Part shown: piece by piece, positions 25,702 through 34,155 of the stretch
Layout of the letters: each line of letters opens with the position of its first letter
Numbering within the stretch: position 1 is the first letter of the stretch
Assembly (NCBI GenBank): GCA_020636355.1
Contig: JACJYB010000005.1
Coordinates: forward strand, 310,001 to 374,000
Direction: 5' to 3'
Length of the DNA: 64,000 nt
Source of the DNA: Lewinellaceae bacterium
GTDB lineage: Bacteria > Bacteroidota > Bacteroidia > Chitinophagales > Saprospiraceae
Program-made: the position numbers and the translations under genes
The notes under the pieces: generated by a model
Seen by the model: the letters and a program-made list of their open reading frames with translations, nothing else
What the model was told of the DNA's origin: nothing
Databases searched by the model: none

Positions 25702-28686
25702 TTAGAAATTAATATTGAGATTAAACCCGATCGTCCTGGTTGCAGGCGTGTTGAATGTATCCAGTGAATTCGAATTACGATCCGTACTCATGGCCAATTC
25801 CGGGTCAAAGGGTGCTTTGATGTAAAGCAAGAACAGATTCTGACCAACCAGAGAAATGGTTGTTTGTGCTTTCGCTAACAATTTCGGTGAATAGGTAAGT
25901 GCAAATTGGGTCAGGCGTACGTTGGTCCGGTCGTAAACATAGGGCTCGCCGATACCATTCCGGTCTCCGACCGCGCGGTACCAGGTTTCAGCATCCACCT
26001 TTGAAACCGGTGTTTCGTTTTGTACGGCATTGACACTGACTCCGCCGGCATCCCGGGCATCCGCTGTTCTTTTGGATACACCGGCGCCGTCCAGCATGGA
26101 TTGGGTCTGGCTGAAACAAACGCCTCCGAACTTACCATTCACGATGAAATTGATGCCAAATTCACCAATCTTAAAGTTGTTGTTCCAACCCAGGCTCCAG
26201 TCCGGATTCAGGTTACCTACAAATTCCTGCATGGCGGTTTTTAAAGGCCGGCCATTTCCTGGATCCAGGATGATGCGATCCTGAGCATCCCGCTGGAATT
26301 TATAGACATAAAGATCCCCGATGGATCCTCCTGCTTCGAATCTTGATCCATAACCTTCCGACTCACCGGTACTGATGGAAGCCAGATCCGGATGCATTTC
26401 CACCACTTCATTGTGGTTACTCCACAAGTTAAAGGAGGTGGTCCACAACAGCTTTGGCGTATAGACCGGTGTGAAGTCCAAGGTCATTTCAACCCCTTTG
26501 TTGACAATTTTGCCGGCGTTGACATAGTACCGGGTGTATCCCGATCCGGACGGCGCCGGCAGGTTGATGAACTGATCGGTACTGACGGTATTGTAATAGG
26601 TGAAATCGACACCCACCCGGTCATCGAGGAAGCGCAGGTTGGCGCCATACTCGCTACTGGTGATGATTTCCGGTTTCAGATTTTCAAAAGGCTGCTGGGT
26701 ATTACGGTTTACACCACCGGATGAGGCGATGGTATTCTGTGGATTAACCACGTTGAACGGCACTTCATTACCAACCTTGGTATTCGAATAACGAATCTTG
26801 GCAAAGTTGATGAAATCAGGCATTTCAAACATCTTACTCAGGATCGCAGTGGCTCCGAAGGAAGGATAGAAATACGATTCGTTTCCTGTTCCTGCCAACG
26901 AGGAAGCCCAGTCGTTACGACCGGAGAAATCCACATACACCATATCCTTGTACCCTACGGTGGCATTTGCAAATACAGCTTCTTTAACCAACCGGCTGTT
27001 CAAAGTAGACTGTACCTGTACATTCGCCGGTAGGTTCTGGAAGTAAAATTCATTGGCGTAGATCAGACCGTTGTTGGCATCACCGTCTACGCGGGTACCC
27101 AGACCGAATACGGTCTTCTGGTAACTGGAGCCGGCGATAACACCCAGGCTGAAATCACCAAAACGGTCGTTGTAATTCAGGATAGCGTCCGTGTATAACA
27201 GTTGGTCGGTGTAGTTCCAATAGTCCCAGCTACCGTTGGGATGCACGTTGGTGGTATTACCGCCACTGGTGAACTTTTGCTCTTGCAATTTGTCGGCGTA
27301 ATCGTAATTACCCCGGGCTGAGATGCTCAGTTTATTGCTGATCTTGTAATCCAGGTTGACACTTCCAATCATCCGGTTCGTTTTATCGGTCCGGGGTTGC
27401 TCGTGCAGCAACCAATAAGGATTGGACTGGTGGTGGTCAATCACGAACCAGTTCTGGCCGATTACATTCCGGTCCGGATCAATGATCGAATAATTTTCCT
27501 TATAGTTTTCGAAATCACGGTCTCGGGGGAAGTAATAAAGTCCCGAGAGCGGATTGAGGTAATAGCCCGTGGCCGGACGATTCTTACCCAATTCGTTGGT
27601 CAGGATTACGTTTGAACCGATGGTCAATTTGTCGTTCAACATCTTCGTGGACTGTTTGAACGTTACATTGTACCGGTTGTAGGTATTCAATGGAATGATA
27701 CCGCGGGCATTGACATTACCAAAGGAGAAATAAGCTTTGGTTCTGGCTGTACCACCACTTACAGAAATGGAGTTGATCTGGTTCAATCCGGTCTGGAAGA
27801 AGTCATCCACGTAGTTACTGGGATAATTTCCAGGGGTCGTCGACCAGCTTTCTTTGGCTCCGCCTACGCTGCCGTATTTGAATTGCAGTTCCGGTTTCAA
27901 CAGAATGTTTTCAAAGGTCAGACCAGTGCTGAAATTGACTTTGGCCGGTCCTTCTTTACCAGATTTGGTGGTGATCAGAACCACACCATTGGCGCCCTGA
28001 CTACCATACAGAGCGGCAGCATTCGATCCTCTCAGGATGGTAAGGCTTTCGATGTCATCCGGGTTCAACTGGGACATCCCGTCACCTCCGTCAAATCCGC
28101 CCCACATGCCTGGCTGACCGGTCCGGTTATTCGCCATTGGAATACCATCGATAACAAATAGAGGATCACTGTTCCCATTCAAGGATTTGTCACCACGCAG
28201 TACGACCCGCGTGGATCCTCCGGGACCGGAGGAGCTTTTCTTGATCTCGACGCCGGCCGCTTTACCGGACAAACTGTTGAGAAAGTTAATGTCCCGTGCT
28301 TCCAGGAGCTCATTGGCACCAACCGTTTGCTGGGCAAAGGTCAGGGAGCTTTTTTCCCGTTCAATTCCCAGGGCGGTTACCACCACTTCCTCCAAACCAA
28401 TTCCTTCATCCAGGGTTACGTCGATCACCGACTGGCCATTAACCGCAATCTCCGAAGTCGTATACCCGATGTAGGAGAACTCCAGAGTGGCCTGCGGAGA
28501 AACACTCAACGAATATTTCCCGTCAATATCAGTGACCGTTCCGTTCGATGAGTTTCCTTTCTCCACAACGTTGACCCCGATTAAAGGATCGCCTTGTGCT
28601 GAGGTTACCGTTCCAGTGACGGTATTCTGTGCCATAATCCCCGTACTAACGCATAGTATGGTAAGAATGGTAAACAATAGTTTCAT
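25702..28686 (-). CDS. susC: SusC/RagA-family TonB-linked outer-membrane protein
   Basis: A 994-residue TonB-dependent transporter with a signal peptide (MKLLFTILTILCVSTGIMAQ). The N-terminal carboxypeptidase-regulatory-like domain (VTGTVTSAQGDPLIGVNVVEKG) is followed by the SusC segment GLEEVVVTALGIEREKSS, the plug (GVEIKKSSSGPGGSTRVVLRG) and a barrel ending in ...IGFNLNINF. It forms the pore of the SusCD pair, moving oligosaccharides into the periplasm with TonB energy. A LacI-type palindrome lies about 410 bp upstream, so it probably belongs to the same regulon as the nearby lipoproteins and fused nagB. Confidence 0.93.
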   Translation of the reverse strand: MKLLFTILTILCVSTGIMAQNTVTGTVTSAQGDPLIGVNVVEKGNSSNGTVTDIDGKYSLSVSPQATLEFSYIGYTTSEIAVNGQSVIDVTLDEGIGLEEVVVTALGIEREKSSLTFAQQTVGANELLEARDINFLNSLSGKAAGVEIKKSSSGPGGSTRVVLRGDKSLNGNSDPLFVIDGIPMANNRTGQPGMWGGFDGGDGMSQLNPDDIESLTILRGSNAAALYGSQGANGVVLITTKSGKEGPAKVNFSTGLTFENILLKPELQFKYGSVGGAKESWSTTPGNYPSNYVDDFFQTGLNQINSISVSGGTARTKAYFSFGNVNARGIIPLNTYNRYNVTFKQSTKMLNDKLTIGSNVILTNELGKNRPATGYYLNPLSGLYYFPRDRDFENYKENYSIIDPDRNVIGQNWFVIDHHQSNPYWLLHEQPRTDKTNRMIGSVNLDYKISNKLSISARGNYDYADKLQEQKFTSGGNTTNVHPNGSWDYWNYTDQLLYTDAILNYNDRFGDFSLGVIAGSSYQKTVFGLGTRVDGDANNGLIYANEFYFQNLPANVQVQSTLNSRLVKEAVFANATVGYKDMVYVDFSGRNDWASSLAGTGNESYFYPSFGATAILSKMFEMPDFINFAKIRYSNTKVGNEVPFNVVNPQNTIASSGGVNRNTQQPFENLKPEIITSSEYGANLRFLDDRVGVDFTYYNTVSTDQFINLPAPSGSGYTRYYVNAGKIVNKGVEMTLDFTPVYTPKLLWTTSFNLWSNHNEVVEMHPDLASISTGESEGYGSRFEAGGSIGDLYVYKFQRDAQDRIILDPGNGRPLKTAMQEFVGNLNPDWSLGWNNNFKIGEFGINFIVNGKFGGVCFSQTQSMLDGAGVSKRTADARDAGGVSVNAVQNETPVSKVDAETWYRAVGDRNGIGEPYVYDRTNVRLTQFALTYSPKLLAKAQTTISLVGQNLFLLYIKAPFDPELAMSTDRNSNSLDTFNTPATRTIGFNLNINF

Positions 28687-29080
28687 AAACGATGAGTTTT
28701 CATGATTGGAAAATAATATTAGGAATCATTAAGAAATCAAAGAATAATAATACACTAAACTTTTAACCATTTCTAACTTTTGATCTGTAAATATTACAAA
28801 AGTTAAACTCGGGGTTGACAAAGTTCTGAATGCCAATAAATGCAATCGATTTCGGTTCGCAAAGACGATCAAGCCAATTTGATTTGATCTGAATAAAGCT
28901 CTCCCAGCGACATTAAACCCACCAATTTTTCCCCACTTTGGAAACCCTACTTCCAGGGTATGGCAATATATTGCTACGCACCTCCTTTTACAACTCCACG
29001 CTGTCCTACCCACTGTTTAGAGATGATAACGTCTGGCGTAACTAAAATGCTGATCCGTAATATGAAATGATATGATCCAA
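28687..29080 (-). other. Long untranslated stretch upstream of susC
   Basis: About 390 bp that would be leader RNA if susC is transcribed from the TATATTTTG box next to operator site B. It contains a perfect 12-bp palindrome GCAATATATTGC (28963-28974) and a small hairpin ACCCTACTTCCAGGGT. No ORF looks real. It may hold regulatory structure, but nothing matches a riboswitch I recognise. Confidence 0.35.
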
Positions 29081-29089
29081 CAAAATATA
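29081..29089 (-). promoter_or_regulatory. Possible -7 element of susC
   Basis: The reverse strand reads TATATTTTG, one base longer than TAnnTTTG, 10 bp after operator site B. No -33 box stands out. Confidence 0.35.
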
Positions 29090-29099
29090 GAATTTTATT

Positions 29100-29117
29100 A
29101 TTGTATGCGCACACAAT
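29100..29117. promoter_or_regulatory. LacI-type operator, site B (upstream of susC)
   Basis: ATTGTATGCGCACACAAT, a near-perfect 18-bp palindrome with central CG; only one base pair breaks the symmetry. It is the most symmetric of the three sites. It lies about 410 bp before susC and 180 bp before the plus-strand gene at 29.3 kb, so it could serve either. Confidence 0.6.
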
Positions 29118-29274
29118 TTGCAAAATTTTAGTTTGAAATTGAATTTTACTGAAGAATACACCGGTTTCAAGGAACTTTTTTGGAACAAGTTTTGATGACT
29201 TATCTCCTGCCTGCACCAGCTCTAAGCTGACTGCGACGCATACGATTAGTTATAACTAGATGGTTCATTTTCGA

Positions 29275-29282
29275 TACCTTTG
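29275..29282 (+). promoter_or_regulatory. -7 promoter element
   Basis: TACCTTTG matches TAnnTTTG exactly, 17 bp before the start codon at 29300. A perfect 12-bp palindrome TAGTTATAACTA (29247-29258) sits upstream, near the expected -33 position. Confidence 0.5.
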
Positions 29283-29299
29283 AGCTAAATCAGATAAAG

Positions 29300-29887
29300 A
29301 TGTTCACACTCAATATTTATTTGCGTATCGCCCTGATGGCAGTGACCTTAATCGGAGGCACCGTACTGATCTTTACCATGGGGTTCTGGTATGGCTTTCC
29401 TTTTCTCCTGGTAGGTCTGACCTTATTGTTTGGCTATTTATGGTTGGGCACCGTCCAATCCGCGGCAGAACTAATGCAACAACAGGATTTTGCAGCCGTG
29501 GACCGGAGGTTGGCTTTAACCCTCTTCCCAAAACTGCTCTACAAACCAAACCGGTCTTATTATTACCTCATTAAGGGATCTGTAGCCATGCAAACAAAAA
29601 ATTATGAAGCTGCCGAAATCTGGTACAATCAAGCCCAGGAGATTGGCTTGCCAGGAGACAACGAAAAGGCGATGGTTGCCCTGCAGATGGCCAACCTTAA
29701 AGCTGCCAAAGGCAAATGGAAAGAAGCCCAATTGATCTTCAAACCCATTAAGAGTTTTAAAGTGACCGAAGCCCAACTCCGGGAACAGATCAAGCATTTC
29801 GAAAAAGTCCTTCAGAACAGCGGTCAGGTAAAGGCACACCAGAGCATGGGTGCAAGCCAAAAGATGAGAAGATACAAGAAGTTCTAA
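29300..29887 (+). CDS. Small membrane protein with TPR-like tail, function unknown
   Basis: A 195-residue protein with two hydrophobic segments in the first 60 residues (LRIALMAVTLIGGTVLIFT and FPFLLVGLTLLFGYLWLG). A helical, TPR-like cytoplasmic or periplasmic part follows (NYEAAEIWYNQAQEIG near residue 105, and KGKWKEAQLIFKPIKSF near 140), then a basic tail (KMRRYKKF). I do not recognise a characterised homologue. It is a single gene with its own -7 element and lies divergent from susC. The TPR-like helices suggest protein-protein interaction at the inner membrane, which is inference. Confidence 0.7.
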   Translation: MFTLNIYLRIALMAVTLIGGTVLIFTMGFWYGFPFLLVGLTLLFGYLWLGTVQSAAELMQQQDFAAVDRRLALTLFPKLLYKPNRSYYYLIKGSVAMQTKNYEAAEIWYNQAQEIGLPGDNEKAMVALQMANLKAAKGKWKEAQLIFKPIKSFKVTEAQLREQIKHFEKVLQNSGQVKAHQSMGASQKMRRYKKF

Positions 29888-30016
29888 AGCGACCGGTCAG
29901 CAATCCGGGCAGCTTATCATTATCCGATTGGCCGAATCAAGGATTTAATGCCAGCTACTGAACCGGCCATAGACCATCGAACGGGTTTTGTGACGGGAGG
30001 CACCTTTGCATTGAAC

Positions 30017-31774
30017 TTAAACCTGATCTTTTTTCCGGTATTTTGCGGTCACCGCTACGATCGCTGCCAATCCGGAAATCAATAAAGCGATGCGTGCAAT
30101 AAAATCTCCGATCCGGGCATAATAAGTAACCGTATCATTGGCGTAGATCGTCTGCCGGGCTGCAGCTTCCTCCCCATAGTTGTTTACCACTTCGATATCA
30201 CCGCGCTGATTAATGAAGCTACACCAACCCATATTGGCAGACCGAACCACATCTTTTCTAAGTTCGATGGCCCTCAGTCTTGCCAGGGCAGCATGCTGAC
30301 GATGTCCCGGCGTGTCATCCCACCAGCCATCATTTGTCATAACAGCCAACCATTGAGCCCCGTCCAAGACATACCCGATATCGTACTGTCCAAAAATTGA
30401 TTCGTAACAAATTACCGGACCTACATTGGAAGCCTGACCATGGAAGGCAGTAGGATGTTCCTGGTGGCCCCAGTCACCCATAGCTCCTCCCAGTTTCTTC
30501 ACGATCGGTCTCAGAAAAGGCAGGAACCGCTTAAATGGAAACAATTCAGCTCCGGGGACAAAGATGGATTTCAAATATTTGGATGGCGGTTCATGAGCAG
30601 TAAACTGCCAGGCACTGTTTTCCTGAGCCACAAATTTGTCGCCATACTGATCAAAGTCTCCCGCAGGCTTGTTTTCGGCCGTATAAATCATGTAGGAGCT
30701 CAACCCCGTTAATAGGTGTAACTGGGGATGTCCATCAACCAGTGCTTGCAAGGAATCAATAACCGGCTGATCTTCCAAAAAGTTGGACGGGAAAGGTCCG
30801 AAGCTGGTTTCCGGAAAAATCAAATAATCGGTAGAATCCGTAAGCACAGACCTGCCAAGTCGTAAAAATCTTTGTAACTGCTCTTCGTCAGGGATAGTAA
30901 ACTTTTCGTAGTGCGGCTCAAAATTTGGTTGGACGACGGCAACCTGAATGGGCTTTCCGGTTTCCGTGTATCGATTGTACTGAACGAGACCAATGGTAAG
31001 TGGCACGAAGAGTACTATTACGAACCAGGTCGCCGCTATCCGGAATCCACGCCGATCCTCATCGTTTCTGGCCGTCCACATAACATAACCCAAAATATTG
31101 GCCACCCATATCCATAATGCACCTCCAAAAGCCCCCGTGTAGGCGTACCATTGAACCCATGCCGGATGCGCCGCGAAATAATTTCCAAGGTTAAGCCATG
31201 GCCAGGCAAGATCCCAGTGCAAATGAAGCCATTCGAAGGTGGTCCAATAAGCCGGTATCACCAGCCAGGGTAAAATTCCACCAGTCAGTCGTTTCTGAGT
31301 CTGGAACGCCAGCCAATAGACGCATGCCATGAATAAACTATTCAGGCCAATTGCAGTCAACCCCGCCACAAATGCGGTGTTCATCACCCAAAAGGTGCTT
31401 AATGCATTCCAAAGATAATAGGCGTGAAAAGCATAGAAAAAAACCCTTCGCCCTTCACCCGGGCGCCCATAAAGATCGCGGGTAACCAGGAAAAGCGGGA
31501 TAAATGCCACAAATATCAGCGGGGTAATGCCCGGGGATGGGAATGCCAGGGCTAAAAGCACGCCCGACAAGGTAGCCCTAGCAATTTGGGCTGTCTCCCG
31601 AACATACTTCCACCTGGTCAGGAAAATATACGTCATCCACAATCCCAGAAAAAATGCAATGGGCCAGTAAGACCAAAGCGGCAGATGAAACAACTCGTAA
31701 CCGGAAACTGACATGCATAACAAGCCGACTCCCAGGCCTAACCAACGCACCGTTCCCGATAAGGTATCTGTCAT
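30017..31774 (-). CDS. lnt: Apolipoprotein N-acyltransferase
   Basis: A 585-residue inner-membrane enzyme that adds the third acyl chain to lipoproteins. The N-terminal 230 residues hold about six to seven hydrophobic segments, followed by a nitrilase-type catalytic domain. FPETSFG near residue 320 carries the catalytic Glu and VICYESIFG near 456 the catalytic Cys. A last membrane segment near the C-terminus (IARIALLISGLAAIVAV) is also typical. The start codon overlaps the metG stop by 4 bp (ATGA), so the genes are almost certainly co-transcribed and translationally coupled. Its substrates would include the SusD and FG-GAP lipoproteins in this window. Confidence 0.9.
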   Translation of the reverse strand: MTDTLSGTVRWLGLGVGLLCMSVSGYELFHLPLWSYWPIAFFLGLWMTYIFLTRWKYVRETAQIARATLSGVLLALAFPSPGITPLIFVAFIPLFLVTRDLYGRPGEGRRVFFYAFHAYYLWNALSTFWVMNTAFVAGLTAIGLNSLFMACVYWLAFQTQKRLTGGILPWLVIPAYWTTFEWLHLHWDLAWPWLNLGNYFAAHPAWVQWYAYTGAFGGALWIWVANILGYVMWTARNDEDRRGFRIAATWFVIVLFVPLTIGLVQYNRYTETGKPIQVAVVQPNFEPHYEKFTIPDEEQLQRFLRLGRSVLTDSTDYLIFPETSFGPFPSNFLEDQPVIDSLQALVDGHPQLHLLTGLSSYMIYTAENKPAGDFDQYGDKFVAQENSAWQFTAHEPPSKYLKSIFVPGAELFPFKRFLPFLRPIVKKLGGAMGDWGHQEHPTAFHGQASNVGPVICYESIFGQYDIGYVLDGAQWLAVMTNDGWWDDTPGHRQHAALARLRAIELRKDVVRSANMGWCSFINQRGDIEVVNNYGEEAAARQTIYANDTVTYYARIGDFIARIALLISGLAAIVAVTAKYRKKDQV

Positions 31775-33921
31775 TTCACCGTGCTACCAGGTGACACCGC
31801 TGTTGCCGGCTGAACAAAAACGAGATTCCCTTCCGCGTCCTCGGCGGTAAGAATCATGCCATTGCTCACGATACCGCGCAATTTGCGTGGAGACAAATTA
31901 GCCAAGACCAGAACCGCTTTACCAACGATCTCTTCCGGCTTATAATGCTGGGCAATGCCCGAAACGATGGTTCTTTTCTCAAAACCCAGATCCACCTCGA
32001 GTTCCAATAATTTATCCGCTTTAGGAACGTAACCTGCTTTCAAAATCGTACCTGTACGGATATCCATTTTACTAAACAGATCGTAGTCAATATTTTCTTT
32101 GACCGGTTCTCCGGAGAATTCATTTTCGGTTAATGTCGTTTCCGGTTGATTGAGCTTGTCCACCTGTTCCTGGATCACCTTGTCATCAATACGGGTAAAC
32201 AAATGTTCCGGCTTCTCGACGTAGTGACCTGCGGCAAGCAACGGCAAACCTTCGGCGAGATCATCCAGCATGCGAACCAGCTCTCCGGATTCCTTGATCG
32301 GCTCCATATTAAGCATCGTGCGCATCTTATCCGAAGTAAACGGAAGGAATGGTCGCACCACAACACTAAGCGCTGCGACAACCTGCAAACTGAAATTGAT
32401 GACTACTTTTACCGATTCGGGATCATCATTGATGGTCTTCCAGGGCTCATTGTACTGAAGAATGGAATTACCCATACTGGACAATTCCATAATGCGTTTT
32501 AATGCTTCTCTGAATTCAAATTCACGTAATGCCCGGGAGACCTCCTGCAGGTGATCAAACATCAGCAGCATCTCCGAATCGTGATAACTGGGCCAGTCGG
32601 GGTCAAATGCACCGGTAAATCCTTCATCCGGATCAAAAGCCGGTACTTCACCCTGGTAAAATTTATGGGTAAGAACCAGAACACGATTAATAAAATTGGC
32701 CAGGTTACCGACCAGCTCATTGTTGTTGGCATCCTGGAATGATTTCCAGGTGAACTCACTGTCGCGCTGTTCGGGCATGTTTTTGACAATGGTATACCGC
32801 AATACATCTTCCCGACCGGGAAAATCATCGAGGTATTCATGTACCCATACGGCCCATCCTTTTGAGGTGGATAGTTTTTTGCCTTCCAGGTTCATGAACT
32901 GATTGGCCGGGACATTCTTAGGCAAAACATAATCGCCATGTGCATTCAGAATGGCCGGGAATATCAGGCAATGGAAAACAATGTTGTCTTTACCTATGAA
33001 ATGGACCAATTGGGTTTCCGGATCCTGCCAATAGATTTTCCAATCTTTTCCATGATCCGCAGCCCAGGCTTTGGTCGCAGAAACATAACCAATGGGCGCA
33101 TCCATCCAAACGTAGAGCTTCTTCCCTTCCGCTCCGGGAATTTCTGGTGGAACATCAACTCCCCAGTCCAGGTCGCGCGTCATCGATCGCGGATGCAATC
33201 CGGCATCAAGCCAGGAGTTGCACTGCCCCACGACGTGGTTTTTCCAATCGGCCGGTTCATGCAATTGAAGTCCATTCAGCTCCCCGGTGTTGATCCAGTG
33301 TTTCAACCATTCAGCATACTTGTCGAGTGGCAGAAACCAATGTTTGGTTGGTTTAAGCACAGGCGTGGAACCTGTCAGGGTGGACCGGGGATTGATTAAC
33401 TCTTCCGGGCTCAGGGTAGAGCCGCATTTTTCACACTGGTCACCGTAGGCCTCTTCGTTCCCACAGGTTGGACAGGTACCCATGATGTATCGATCTGCCA
33501 GAAATTGTCCGGCCTCTTCATCAAAATACTGCATGGTCTCCTGTTCGACGAATTCACCTTTCTGATAGAGATTGCGGAAGAACTCCTGGGAGGTCTCGTG
33601 GTGAATGGGGGCACTGGTCCGATGGTAAATATCAAACGATACACCCAGGCGCTCAAATGTTTCTTTGATGAGGGCATGGTATCGATCTACAATCTCTTGT
33701 GGGCTTACACCTTCTTTGCGGGCACGGATGGTGATGGCAGCTCCATGTTCGTCTGAGCCGCACACATGCACCACCTCCTTTCCCATCAACCTAAGATATC
33801 TCGTATATGCATCGGATGCCAGATATGCTCCCGCCAAATGTCCGATGTGTAGCGGGCCATTGGCGTAGGGTAAGGCGGAAGTGATCAAATACCGTTTGGG
33901 TTGAAAGAAAAAATCTGCCAT
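31771..33921 (-). CDS. metG: Methionyl-tRNA synthetase
   Basis: A 716-residue class I synthetase that charges tRNA-Met. Motifs: PLHIGH near residue 21, a zinc knuckle CPTC...CEKC around 147-163, and KLSTS near 347 in place of KMSKS. The C-terminal 110 residues form an EMAPII/Trbp111-type tRNA-binding domain (MDIRTGTILKAGYVPKADKL, then LSPRKLRGIVSNGMIL). Length and domain order match the long bacterial form. It overlaps lnt by 4 bp. Confidence 0.95.
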   Translation of the reverse strand: MADFFFQPKRYLITSALPYANGPLHIGHLAGAYLASDAYTRYLRLMGKEVVHVCGSDEHGAAITIRARKEGVSPQEIVDRYHALIKETFERLGVSFDIYHRTSAPIHHETSQEFFRNLYQKGEFVEQETMQYFDEEAGQFLADRYIMGTCPTCGNEEAYGDQCEKCGSTLSPEELINPRSTLTGSTPVLKPTKHWFLPLDKYAEWLKHWINTGELNGLQLHEPADWKNHVVGQCNSWLDAGLHPRSMTRDLDWGVDVPPEIPGAEGKKLYVWMDAPIGYVSATKAWAADHGKDWKIYWQDPETQLVHFIGKDNIVFHCLIFPAILNAHGDYVLPKNVPANQFMNLEGKKLSTSKGWAVWVHEYLDDFPGREDVLRYTIVKNMPEQRDSEFTWKSFQDANNNELVGNLANFINRVLVLTHKFYQGEVPAFDPDEGFTGAFDPDWPSYHDSEMLLMFDHLQEVSRALREFEFREALKRIMELSSMGNSILQYNEPWKTINDDPESVKVVINFSLQVVAALSVVVRPFLPFTSDKMRTMLNMEPIKESGELVRMLDDLAEGLPLLAAGHYVEKPEHLFTRIDDKVIQEQVDKLNQPETTLTENEFSGEPVKENIDYDLFSKMDIRTGTILKAGYVPKADKLLELEVDLGFEKRTIVSGIAQHYKPEEIVGKAVLVLANLSPRKLRGIVSNGMILTAEDAEGNLVFVQPATAVSPGSTVK

Positions 33922-34090
33922 GTGACCGGTTTTTGAGAATTCCTATCCGAACACGAAGATAGCATTCACCATCGGATAGAATGATTATTTATATGAAAAA
34001 TGATGATTTCAGTGGACAGACATCCGATCTCCGGCGCCCGTTCGTCTCAGGTGGAGCAGTCTATCTTCGCAGCCCCAGGTATATGACCTC

Positions 34091-34130
34091 TAAAAAAACA
34101 AGCCCTGGTTACGCATACGGAACCAGGGCC
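34091..34130 (-). terminator. Intrinsic terminator of the nqr operon
   Basis: On the reverse strand, stem GCCCTGGTT / AACCAGGGC with a 10-nt loop, followed by TTGTTTTTTT. It starts about 26 bp after the nqrF stop codon. Confidence 0.85.
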
Positions 34131-34155
34131 TTTGATTTATTTGAACAGGAAGCAA

